Source of the DNA: Glebionis coronaria
Taxonomy: Eukaryota; Streptophyta; Magnoliopsida; Asterales; Asteraceae
DNA length: 64,000 bases
Reading direction: 5' to 3'
Assembly: GCA_025667525.1 (NCBI GenBank)
Contig: CM046878.1
Coordinates: forward strand, 574,410,868 to 574,474,867
In this document: positions 35,282 through 45,294 of the stretch, piece after piece
How positions within the stretch are numbered: position 1 is the first letter of the stretch
How the letters are laid out: every line of letters starts with the position of its first letter
Position numbers and translations under genes: made by a program
Notes under the pieces: model-generated
Told to the model about the DNA's origin: nothing
Database searches by the model: none
Seen by the model: the letters and a program-made list of their open reading frames with translations, nothing else

Positions 35282-35785
35282 TGGAATCCAAGATCTTTAG
35301 ACTCAAACAGTCGAAACTATTTATCTAGGTTATCAATTGTACATGTGATGAATCACAACGGAATAGCACAATTGATATGAACAAGATGTTTAATAAAGAT
35401 GAATAATTCCCAAAGCTTATTTGCATTAATCATAAACACAAATAACTCTAGGTAAGTATATATTAAATCCCATGCCTAGAAAACAAAGACTCTATAGGTT
35501 ATATTGTGAATGAATGAGCTGAAAAATAAACCTATGGTTTGGTTTCTTTTATAACATTAAGGAAACCAAGGATACATGGAAACTGAATAAAGTAGTAATG
35601 ACTAAATCAAAACAGAAATATTTATACTTATCATATTTGACCAAATCTTCATACTTGGCAGAGGGAAGTACTTTAGCAGGGGGAACAAATCCTCATTTTG
35701 TCCACCAGCTTAAAGTTTCGCATAATGACATATTTGGTCCTTCTTGTTTCCATGGCATTTTGACTCATCAACTTTTGACCCAACA
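35282..35785 (-). repeat. 5' LTR of the coding-free element
   Basis: 504 bp, followed on the minus strand by the primer-site-like sequence. Confidence 0.85.
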
Positions 35786-36740
35786 GATCTCACCTTGTTA
35801 ACAAATGATTTTTTATCTTTTACTAAAAGATGCCACAATATTAAAATTAAATAAAGAGATATAGTTATCAATAGAAAAGTACCATAATTTCCCTTTTAAA
35901 AGTAAAATTTTAATCTCATAGTTTATTAAAATCAAAACATATACTTGGAGGTTTATAAATAAAAAATATGTACCAAAATTAATCTGGAGCGAAGAGGTTG
36001 TGGCTCCACTAGTTAAATGCCCCTACATGAAGAATATATTGAAACACAAGATCATTTGTTCACACCAGGTAAGAATTTTTAAACTCACTTTTCTTTATCT
36101 TCTCTTCCATAACCAAAAGTGTCGTTGTTGTAAGACATCGTTAAAGATTCTGGTTCGGCGACAAGAATGGTTGTTAAGAAGCTGATAAATTACGAAGACA
36201 GATTGGTGGTGGGTGGTAGTAGATCTAATAGATCTGCCAGTTTGAGGGGTTTTGTGATGGTGGCATCCGGCGACAGTGGTGGCCGGAGGGTGACACGCCG
36301 GAATCTGCTAGTGGTATCGCATGTTCTTATTTTCAGTATTTAGAGAAGAAGATACGGTGGGTGAATTTTTAAAAAGAGTGAAATAAAAGGATGAAGAAGA
36401 TTAAAGGGTATTTTTTAACTTTTGCCTGATGATTGGTCGGCTTAAAAAAGGACAGTAGATCAAGACACGTGTCAACGCAGCAATAGGTAGAGCACATGTT
36501 GGGTAAAGCATGACCATAGCAGGAAATGAAATAATTTTTGGCCAAAATTTGACTAAACCATAGGGAACATGGCTAGAAGACGAATTTTCTCCTTCTTTGA
36601 CACATGTCTTTTTCTTACAACAAAACTAGTATTAGGTCACACAAGTCTTTTTTAAACTATATAGGAGTTGGTTGTGATTTTTGTAGTGATATTAATGAAC
36701 TGAAGGTTTGATTAATCTTTGATTGATCGTTTGGTAAAAA
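35786..36740. other. Unassigned intergenic sequence
   Basis: No convincing coding sequence. Its beginning may be the right flank of the interrupted copia gag, but no protease or integrase motif was seen. A G-box core (acacgtgt) occurs near 36471. Confidence 0.3.
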
Positions 36741-37130
36741 GTTTGTCTATTTATTAAATGAATGAACATAACAACATTTTTTGTACGTCTAGTTAAATAA
36801 ATGAACATATACAAAAGTCTCCTTCGTTCATTTATGTCGTGAACATCCGATTATTCGTTCGTGTATGATCATATACACGTTTATCTTCGTCTATCGTAAC
36901 TATTTGTTATATAGGTTTAACATTGTTTTACAGAGACAGAACAACACCTATATAACACAATATTGTGTATATTATTATAAATTTTATGTTTATTAATGCT
37001 CGTTTATTTATGTTTGTTCGATTATGTTCATTTAATGTCTTGATAAATGAACATAAACGAACATGGAAAATTTTATTTCTTAATAAATGAACATGAATAA
37101 GAAATTTTGTTCGTTTACAACCCTAAGTGA
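36741..37130. repeat. AT-rich repeat with mirrored ATGAACA/TGTTCAT words (MITE-like)
   Basis: At least six copies of AAATGAACA or its complement are spread over both halves (about 36758, 36804, 36824, 37026, 37046 and 37080), giving the segment a broad inverted-repeat character. It ends near 'gttcgtttacaacccta'. Termini and target duplication were not resolved. Confidence 0.35.
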
Positions 37131-37199
37131 TATGATATAATATTTTGCTAGACTTAACTTGATGTCCTTTTGAATTTTTATGTAACTATTTTTGTTAAA

Positions 37200-39190
37200 C
37201 CAAGGTGTGGACTATAGTAATTTTCTCTCTCTATTTTCATTTTCTCTCTCTATTTTCTCTCTCCATAACAGACTATCCAAACTAATTGTTTTTTTTCTTT
37301 CCGTCATGATTTTAGCTTAAAATCTTCATTTCTTAACAACTTTCGGATAGAGATCTAGAATCAGTTATTTGATTCTGAATAGTTTGAGAGTGATTTTAGG
37401 GTTTTTGTGTGTTTCAATCGAAAACCCCCATTTTTCAATTTTGGCGTCAAAACTCTGTTTTCTTTTTTTCTAATAAAGATATATTTGTTTTCCTTGTTGG
37501 TTTGAAACATAATCACAATGAGAAGATCATCAGTGTGTAAGGTGAAGGTTCTTAATCAGCTTAGGGATTTTGTTTATAGTCTTACTAGTGAGAATAATGG
37601 GTTTATTATTGTTGATAAGGATTATTAAATAGCTTCTAATGGTGAATACATAGAGAAAGGTGTTGTAAGCAATGGTGGAAAGGTAATTGAGGAAACTAGT
37701 CCTGAGGATAGTGTAAGAATTAAAGGAGTTATTGGAGGTAACAATACTGGTGATGTTTGCTGTGAAAAGATAGTTTTGGATGAAGATAATATGGATTGTA
37801 ATAGGGGTAACAATGGAGTTTGTGAAGATACTAGTGTAAGCAAGATGGCTAGTAGTACTAGTAACAATTATGTTAAAAATCTTTTGTGGAAGCCACTACT
37901 GTAAAGGCTAGTGTTATAGAGAGTAAACTTGTACAAGTTCCTACATAGATGGATAAGGATGTGAATGAGATTGTCATTTTTGATGAAGATATGTTTGAGG
38001 AGGATAGCAAGAGATGAGAGTTAATTATGTGTGGTTATTTTATGGGATCAGCAAATGTCTTTGAATGAATTGAAGTATAATGTGAGAAGAATGTAGGGCA
38101 AATATGGCCTTAAAGATATGATTGATAATGGTAATGGCATGTTTAATGTTTCTATTTAGCAAGATGGATGGAATGAGTTTTGTAGTGTGAAATGGCCCTT
38201 ATTTGGTTAACAAGAAACATTTGGTAGTGGAGAAGTGTGATACTAACATGTGTGTAGCTAAGACTAAGCCTAAGACTCTACCTATTTAGGTTAAGTTGGT
38301 AATGTACCTTTTGAAGTCTTGTCTACAAAGAGGATTAATGCTCTTACTAGTAGAGTAGATAAGCCCATAATATTAGATGTTGTCACTACAAATATGTGTC
38401 ATTCTAGAATAGCTAAAAGTGGGTTTGCAAGTCATAGTGGAGGTTAATGCTGAGAAGGAGTTTCCAATTAAGATAGAGGTTTCCCATAGTATGAGATTAT
38501 TTCTTGGAAAAGTGTGTATGTGAGGTATAGTTAGAGGCCCCCATGTTGCACTGAGTGTAAGTTTTTTGGGCATAACCATGATTTGTTCCTTAAGAATGTT
38601 AATGGTATTAAGAACAATGATAACAAGGATAAGAATATTTTTACTGAAGTTAGGAGCAGGAAAGATGGTAAGCATAGTAATGGTGGAGCTGGAAATAAGA
38701 AAGATCAAAGATTGAGTTGTAGCAATGGGTAATAAGATATATGTGAACAACAAAACGAATGAAGACTATATGTGGCAGAATAAAATTAGGTCTAATACTA
38801 GTGTGAATGCTAATAAAAAGGGTGTTGAGACTAAAATTGAGAATGAAGGGAGTAATTCTAATGCTGATAGTAGATAGTTAAAGATAATAAGGAGAAGGGT
38901 GTGGCCCCAAAACAAGATAATGATGGAATAACACCTAATAAGAAGGAAGGTGTTGGTTAAAAGGAGTATAGTAGGAATAAGAATCGATTTGAGGTGTTAC
39001 AAGAGTATGAAAAAAGGGAAGAAATGTGTTAACAAAGAGAGTGAGAAGTAGAATGTTAATGAAGATGAAAAGTAAGGAAGAAGATGATGTATGTATAGTT
39101 CATCTGACATGGCTAAATGAACGGAAAAGAATAAAGTCACTGTGATAATAGTGTACTTCAAGACTACTAGATTTTTTATTAGTGTATTAT
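37200..39190 (+). pseudogene. Second LINE: 5' leader and ORF1 remnant
   Basis: A pyrimidine-rich leader (ttttctctctc repeats, 37223-37265) precedes ATG 37518 (MRRSSVCKVKVLNQLRDFVY), which soon meets a stop (37626). Further right come the LINE ORF1 blocks PIILDVVTTNMCHSRIAKSG, then FASHSGG (about 38360-38440), followed by RPPCCTECKFFGHNHDLFLK (38535-38595), a zinc-knuckle of the C-x2-C-x4-H type. An Asn/Lys/Gly-rich tail runs to about 39000. Stops occur throughout. Confidence 0.7.
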
Positions 39191-39199
39191 CCCAATCTT

Positions 39200-41996
39200 T
39201 TTTATGGATATTAAGATTGGTATCTGGATTGTAAGAGGAATGTGTACTTCTAACAAAATGAATGAAGTGGCTAAATTTATTGCTGAAGACAGTTTGCAGG
39301 TATGTTCTACCCTTTAAACTCACCTTAAGAGTGAGAAGCTTGTTAAATCTTGTGAAAAGATTATGGGAACTGGACTTGGATTTCTAATATACACTTGAGT
39401 AGTAAAGGTTGTAGGATTATTGTGGGATGGAATAAGGATATGGTCAATATTAGAAGTATTCATATAACAGATCAAGTTATTCTCTATATTATTGAACATT
39501 TGAGCTCCCAGTTAATTTGTTTTGCTTCCTTTGTATATGCTGCTAATGGGGGCAATGAGAGGAGAAGTTTTGGGCTGATTTGAATAGGCACAAACATATT
39601 ACTTCTAGTAACCCTTGGTTTATTGAGGGTGATATGAATATTATCCTTAATACTAATGAGCATCCAATGGGTGTTTCTTTTACTACCAGTGAAATGAAGG
39701 AATTCATTGATTGTGTTAACATGATTGAGGTTGAAGATTTATGTAATTCTGGTCTTTCCTTTACCTGTACAAAAAACCTCAAAAAAGCCAAGATGGGGGA
39801 TACTACTGGAATTTGCAAAAAGCTAGATAAAGTTATGGTTAATGAAGATTTTTGAATAAATTTGATAAAGCTCATGTGTTGTTTAAGCCTTATATTACTT
39901 CTGAACATAGTCAAGTTGTGGTATTGCTCCCTAGTGGCATGATGATGAAGAAAAGACTTTCGAGTTTGCCAAATACATTGCTGAAAAAGATGAATTTACT
40001 ACTACCGTTGAAAGGGAATAGATGGCTTTTATATGTTCCAAGTGTCAAAGAATCTTAGAGGTATAAAACCATTTGAGAAAGTTAAATTGGCAAAATGGTA
40101 ATGTTTCTGAAAATGTGGAAGCTCTCGGGAATGAAGTAAAGAATATTCAAACAAAAATTGATAAGGATCCTTATGATAAATGCCTTAGAGATGAGGAAGT
40201 GATTATTTTGAAGGAATATATGATTGTTATGGAAGATGAAGAAAAGTTGTTGTTTCAGAAGTGTAAGATTAAATGGCTTAGTTTTGGAGATAAGAATAAC
40301 TCTTTTTCCATAAAACTTTGAAAGGAGGATATCAAAGGAGTAGGATTGAAAGTATTCAAACTGCTAATGGTAGGAGGTTTGATGGAAAAAATGTGGTTGA
40401 TCACTTTGTTAAGCATTTCCATGATTTTCTTGGTCAAAGTAGGAATGTTTAGAAGATAAATGATAGTGGATCCTTGTTTATTAATAAACTGAGTGAAAAG
40501 GAAGGTGTAGATATGGTCTAAATGGTTACTATAAAGGAAATTAAGGATGCTCTGTTTGGTATTGGGATAATAAAGCACTAGGTCTAGATGGTTTATCTGT
40601 TGTGTTCTTCAAAAAGGCTTGAAAGGTTGTTGGTGATGGTTTTTTTAAAGCTATTCATGAGTCCTTTTAATTTAGGAAGATGTTTTGTAAGCTGAATTCT
40701 AATGTTATACCTCTTATTCCTAAAAATCAAAGTCCCTTAAAAGTTACTGATTATAGACCAATTGCATGTTGTAATGTGGTCTATAAGTACATCAGTAAGG
40801 TAATTATTGGTAGAGTAAAAAAAGTGTTAAATAAACTGGTAAATATTAACCAAAGTGCTTTTGTGGCTAAAAGGAAAATTCGGGACATTATTTTGCTTAC
40901 TCAAGAACTTTTGAAAGGATATGACAAGAGAGGTGGGCCTAGGACAGTAGCTTTGAAAATTGATATTCAAAAGGCTATATGACACTGTCAAATGGAACTT
41001 TCTTGAGTGTATTCTTACTCATTTTGGTTTTCATAAGAAGATGATTTCAAGGATAATGTATTGTGCCAAGACTACAAGTTTTGCTATCAATATAAATGGA
41101 GAAAATTATGGTTTTTTTAGAAGTGACAGACGTCTAAGGCAAGGGGACCCCATGTCCCCTTACTTTTTCACTTTGGTTATGAAATGTTTCGCTTTGATGA
41201 TGAAAAGGAATGTGAAAAAATGCATCAAATTTCAATACCACTTTGGTTGCGAGAGTATAAAGATCACTTATGTATGTTTTATTGATTACCTTTTGGTCTT
41301 ATGTCATGGAGATGTAGATTTTGTTCAAGTAATTAGGAAAACTATTTATGAGTTTGGTAGTTGTTCTGGCCTTCTCCCTAATTTCAAAATAAAGTGCTAT
41401 ATTCTTTGGGAGTATTGATGAGGTTACTCAAAATGATATCATGGAAGTTATGCCTTTCGAAAAAGGAAGATTGCCTATGAAGGATCTTGGTATTCCTCTT
41501 ATTTCTAAAAGATTGGGAATCAAGAATTTTAAGTGTCTGGTGGATAAGATTAGAAATATGGTGACTAAATGAAAGAATAAGTGCTTATCCTATGTTGGAA
41601 GATTGCAACTTATTGCTTATATTTTGGAATCTATACAAGTCTATTGGTGCACTATATTCTTGCTTCCTAAAGCCATTTTGAAAGAAATTGATAGCATTCT
41701 TATGGGGTTCTTATGGTGTAATGGAGAGATGAACAGAGGTAATGAAAAGATCGCATGGACAAAGGTGTGCAAACTAAAGCTCATGGAGGTCTGGGTTTAA
41801 AGGATCTTGAGGTTTGGAACAAAGTTCTTTTAGTTAAGCACATTTAGAATTTAGCTTGTAAAAAGGATGCTTTATGGGTGAAATGGATCAATAGTGTTAA
41901 ACTGAATCGAAAGAGTGTTTGGGAAGTTCAAGCAGATACTAATGATAGTTAGGGATGGAAGAATTTATTGGATATTAGATATGGCATTGTAAAGAG
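39200..41996 (+). pseudogene. Second LINE: ORF2 endonuclease and reverse transcriptase, truncated
   Basis: Starts with IWIVRGMCTSNKMNEVAKFI (39223). Endonuclease blocks are CRIIVGWN (39408), FVYAANGG, then EGDMNIILN (39625; GDFN position reads GDMN) and GDTTGICKKLDKVM (39800). Then KIKWLSFGDKNNSF (40265), and RT blocks IPLIPKNQSPLKVTDYRPIA (about 40708), VAKRKIRDIILLTQELLKGY, then LRQGDPMSPYFFTLVMKCF (41133). The FADD site is changed to FIDY (about 41278), so catalysis is lost even apart from the stops. GRLQLIAYILESIQVYW (41596) and KGLGLKDLEVWN-like wording end the element, cut at 41996 by the Tekay LTR. The zinc-binding end is missing. Confidence 0.8.
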
Positions 41997-43239
41997 TGTA
42001 ACACCCCATTTTGATAAATGGAATGTCACGCGTGATTATGGTGTGTCATCAAAGCATACAAGGATAAATGCATAAAACATTACATGACCATAAAGGAAAT
42101 ACCGGAATCAAACATCGGTACCCCAAAAGTAGAACTCATCACACACAAACATAAGTACTGTTAATGAAAGGACTAAACAATGTCCATGGAAATGAGTATC
42201 AAAGTATAAAGAAATGCATAAAGTAAAGAAGGCTAAGAAGCTTCCAGTCCATATGCATGTACGCTTAAAGTCTACGAGCGTCCCTGAGTACCTGCCGTTT
42301 TGGGAACATGAAAAGGAAAATGGCTGAGCATAACGCTCAGTGCACAGATATACAAGTAAAGCATGAATAATATAAGCATATAAGCATGAAGCAGTGGAAA
42401 AGACTAAGTCCTGGATAACCTGGTTATATCTTAGTAAAACTGGTTTTATAGTTTCAAAAGCCTTATGTTTATCTTGTAAAAACTGTTTAACATATTTACC
42501 ATTAGCCAATATAGGTCATGAATTATCCACGTGCATGAATACTTGGAGGGGTGACCTCGTCATGCAAATTAGAGGGGTTGCCTCTAATTTAATATACTGG
42601 TTTTGGCTAGGAGGGATCAGCTCCTTGTGAAGGATGCAAGGCACACACCACATTCACCTGAATAATCTACTGAAAACATGTAGACTAGGATGCACCCATA
42701 CGCCCCACCTGATAATAATAATATGGCCAAAAGCTGAAAGGGAGGCCACGAGCTATCACTCTGTCATGGTGAAGTCATAACACTGGTGCCTCCAGTGTTA
42801 TGGTTATGGTACCTCCATAACTAGGTGAAACTGGTCATGCATGTATATGGCTTTAGGTATTCTAATTAAACATAACCAATTCAAAAACATATAAAACAAA
42901 TACTAGGGAAAACAGTTGGCTGCATACGGAAAATCCTAATAAGGAAGAATGTCCATACTGAAAGGACGGAGAATCCGTACCTTGTGTCCAGTGAACGAAG
43001 AAGACGAATGGAAGAGAGTCCTACTTCGGTATCACTAATGCTACATAAATACATACGTGTATAAGTATCTGATTACTGAGTACGTAACTGGTTTTATATC
43101 ATGTCTTAGCTTGTTTTATATGTTCATGTCATGTTTTACTGATTTAAGCTTTATACTGTGTTTATCATATATTCTGTCTATTCTGTTTAAGTATTTCTTG
43201 TATTTCATGTATTATTATACTTGTTGTGTAATAATAAGT

Positions 43240-43440
43240 AACTTTCTAAAAATAGCAGGTTTCCAAAAATTAGAATGTTTCCAAAAATAGAAAGTTTCCA
43301 AAACTAGAAAGTTTCCAAAAATAGATAAACTGCTTAAAATAGATAAGTTTCTAAAAATACAAAGTTTCCATAAATAGATTAGCTGCCTTAATTAAATAAG
43401 TTTCTAAAAATAGAAAGTTTCTATAAATAGATTAGCTGCC
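43240..43440 (+). repeat. Degenerate minisatellite in the Tekay LTR
   Basis: About ten copies of a 15-17-base word near GTTTCCAAAAATAGAAA, drifting to GTTTCTAAAAATAG, with two larger repeats ending 'agattagctgcctt'. Confidence 0.7.
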
Positions 43441-43589
43441 TTTATTAAGCTAATTATATAAGCTTAAGTGTTTACTGATTAATATACTAAGTCATGTAAT
43501 TAAATAGTATAGTTTATTAATTATTTCATGTGAATTAAATAAACTATAAGTTAAATATTTAATTAAATATAACATGGTTTAATTAAATA

Positions 43590-43784
43590 GAGGAAAAAAA
43601 TACTTAGGTTAAAACATGTATTATTATCTATTAATAATATAACCTAAGTCATGTAAATTAATTAATTATAAGTCTTGATTTTAATAATTAATTAATTATA
43701 TAGTCTAAATAAGATGATAAATACTTAGGTTAAAATTCATGTATTAATAATAAAATTAATAACCTAAGTCATGTATAAATTAAA
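43590..43784. repeat. Duplicated unit with inverted ACTTAGGTTA/TAACCTAAGT arms
   Basis: 'atacttaggttaaaa..catgtatta' and 'aataacctaagtcatgta' occur twice (about 43599-43660 and 43721-43776). Each pair can form a hairpin around an AT-rich loop. Confidence 0.65.
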
Positions 43785-44799
43785 CTAGCTCATAACCCGT
43801 GTTCAACACGGGTAGTAAAAATGAATAATCAAAATATTGTGTAAAACAAAAGAACGTAAATATCACTATTGCACAATTTTAAGAGTATCTGCTTTTAATT
43901 ACAATTGATTATACATTGCTACTAACAAAATCCAAAGTTAAATCATAATACATTCCAAAATGTCCATAACCTTATAATGACATTACGTCATCAGAAACTA
44001 AACTGATCCAAATGTAGTGTGGTCAAGTATTAATAATATCAACATTAAATTAAAGTAGTCAAGAAACATGACTACAATCACATGGCTACACCCATACTCT
44101 CAGTTATTTATTTGTGTGGGTAAAGTTTTAGAGTTTTTGGGTTGCTTTGGGTTGGCAAAAACTACAACATGTCTAACGGGTGATGGTGTAACAGCTGGAC
44201 GGAGGACGGGTCAAACTGGTTAGAGATTGTGTAAATGCATGGATAAAGGCCCTTCATATATATTTACTGCAATTCACCTCAAACAGAATCACTCCCTGAA
44301 AGATTACATAAAAAAGACACCATGAAAACAAATAGATAAGAAGTTGAAGCAATCGAAGATTAGGTAGCTTTTCAGAACATGAACATGAAAAAAGAACTGA
44401 ACTAATCTGTGAGGAACCTGAACATGAATTGTTTTCCAGTATACAAGTAAGAGGTTTGAATTTCAAATTCTTGTCTGAAGAGCCCCTCCTATTTTCAAGA
44501 AGGTTGCGCAAGTCAGTTTTTGTGCAGGTAAAGTGACAAAAAGTAAAAAAGTGTTTCTGTAATTTAACCAAAATAAATGACTTATTTACTGTATTACATA
44601 AGCAGATTTTCAATTGGTATCTAATAGAAGAAAACGTATGCAAAATCACAAAAATATGACCATAGCTACAACTCCTATTTCATAAAATGTATAGATTCCA
44701 TGATATATGAAGGTGAAGAAATTTGGACTTACACAATTGCACAGGAAGTAGCTTAGCCCAAGTGGTTAAAGAAATTCTCCAAAATGTGATGTACTTGTA

Positions 44800-44950
44800 A
44801 AAACCAATATTGAATAAAGAGGAATCTGCAAGAAGATAAAGCCATAAAAGATTACCTTGTCAAATATAGGGAACTCGGCTTTGAATCTTGTCCATATTGT
44901 TTCCTGAATTTCTTCATTTATTCTCGGTTCTAGCCAAAGGAATTGGTTGC
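44800..44950 (-). other. Possible captured exon inside the Helitron-like element
   Basis: On the minus strand a stretch reads NQFLWLEPRINEEIQETIWT, then RFKAEFPIFDK, and is followed by a gtaatc donor-like site (about 44855). It has a protein-like composition, unlike its surroundings. Helitrons often carry gene fragments. I do not recognise the source gene. Confidence 0.3.
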
Positions 44951-45173
44951 AAGGAAAAGACAGAAATTCAAAATCTGTGGATAAAGTGAAGTTCATAAAA
45001 ATTACAGTAAAACACGAAACCAAGGTAAAAGTAAATTGAATCTTGTGCATATTGATGTTCGAGGTATTTAGTACCATTTTGCTTTGTTTTGAAACTATAA
45101 AAAAATCTTTTTCTATTGCAAACACATGTTTTATTAATCTTGAAGCTAATTATTCAATATATATCGACCATTA

Positions 45174-45294
45174 GTGCGAAGCCGTGAGTTCTAGGGGTTT
45201 TCCCCTAGTGGATCGGGTCCCGGGGCGTGCCCGTTATGGATGGTATAACTCGGGGGTCGGATTTCAGTGAGATTGAGGTGCCGTTCTAAAAAAA
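45174..45294 (+). mobile_element. 121-bp SINE-like retroinsertion with 13-bp target duplication
   Basis: A GC-rich segment ending in an A run, bordered by perfect ATATCGACCATTA at 45161-45173 and 45295-45307. Poly(A) plus a long target duplication is the mark of LINE-machinery retrotransposition. It contains a hairpin CTAGGGG tttt CCCCTAG. No convincing A and B boxes, so a 5'-truncated SINE or another small RNA copy is possible. Confidence 0.7.

Larger units (their letters stand above)
32707..35785 (-). mobile_element. Coding-free (LARD-type) LTR retrotransposon, minus orientation
   Basis: Two LTRs of 502 and 504 bp (32707-33208 and 35282-35785) with TGTTGGGTC..GGATTCCA ends on the minus strand. 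Inside the right-hand (5') LTR comes a primer-site-like 'aatggaatcagagc'. A purine tract 'ctaggggaagat' precedes the left-hand (3') LTR. The 2.07-kb interior has no open frame above about 72 codons and no retroelement motif. Flanks GATTG and GATCT share only three of five bases. The element must depend on enzymes from another copia. Confidence 0.8.

Noticed and set aside
32702..35790. 5-bp target duplication of the coding-free LTR element
   Set aside because: GATTG and GATCT agree at only three positions.
38373..39323. Minus-strand open frames of 108-126 codons
   Set aside because: They run antisense to recognisable LINE ORF1 and its acidic/Asn-rich tail and have no own similarity.
44254..45125. 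Minus-strand frames of 119-131 codons as host genes
   Set aside because: Only a short exon-like piece looks protein-like; the rest is low-complexity hydrophobic sequence inside the Helitron-like element.
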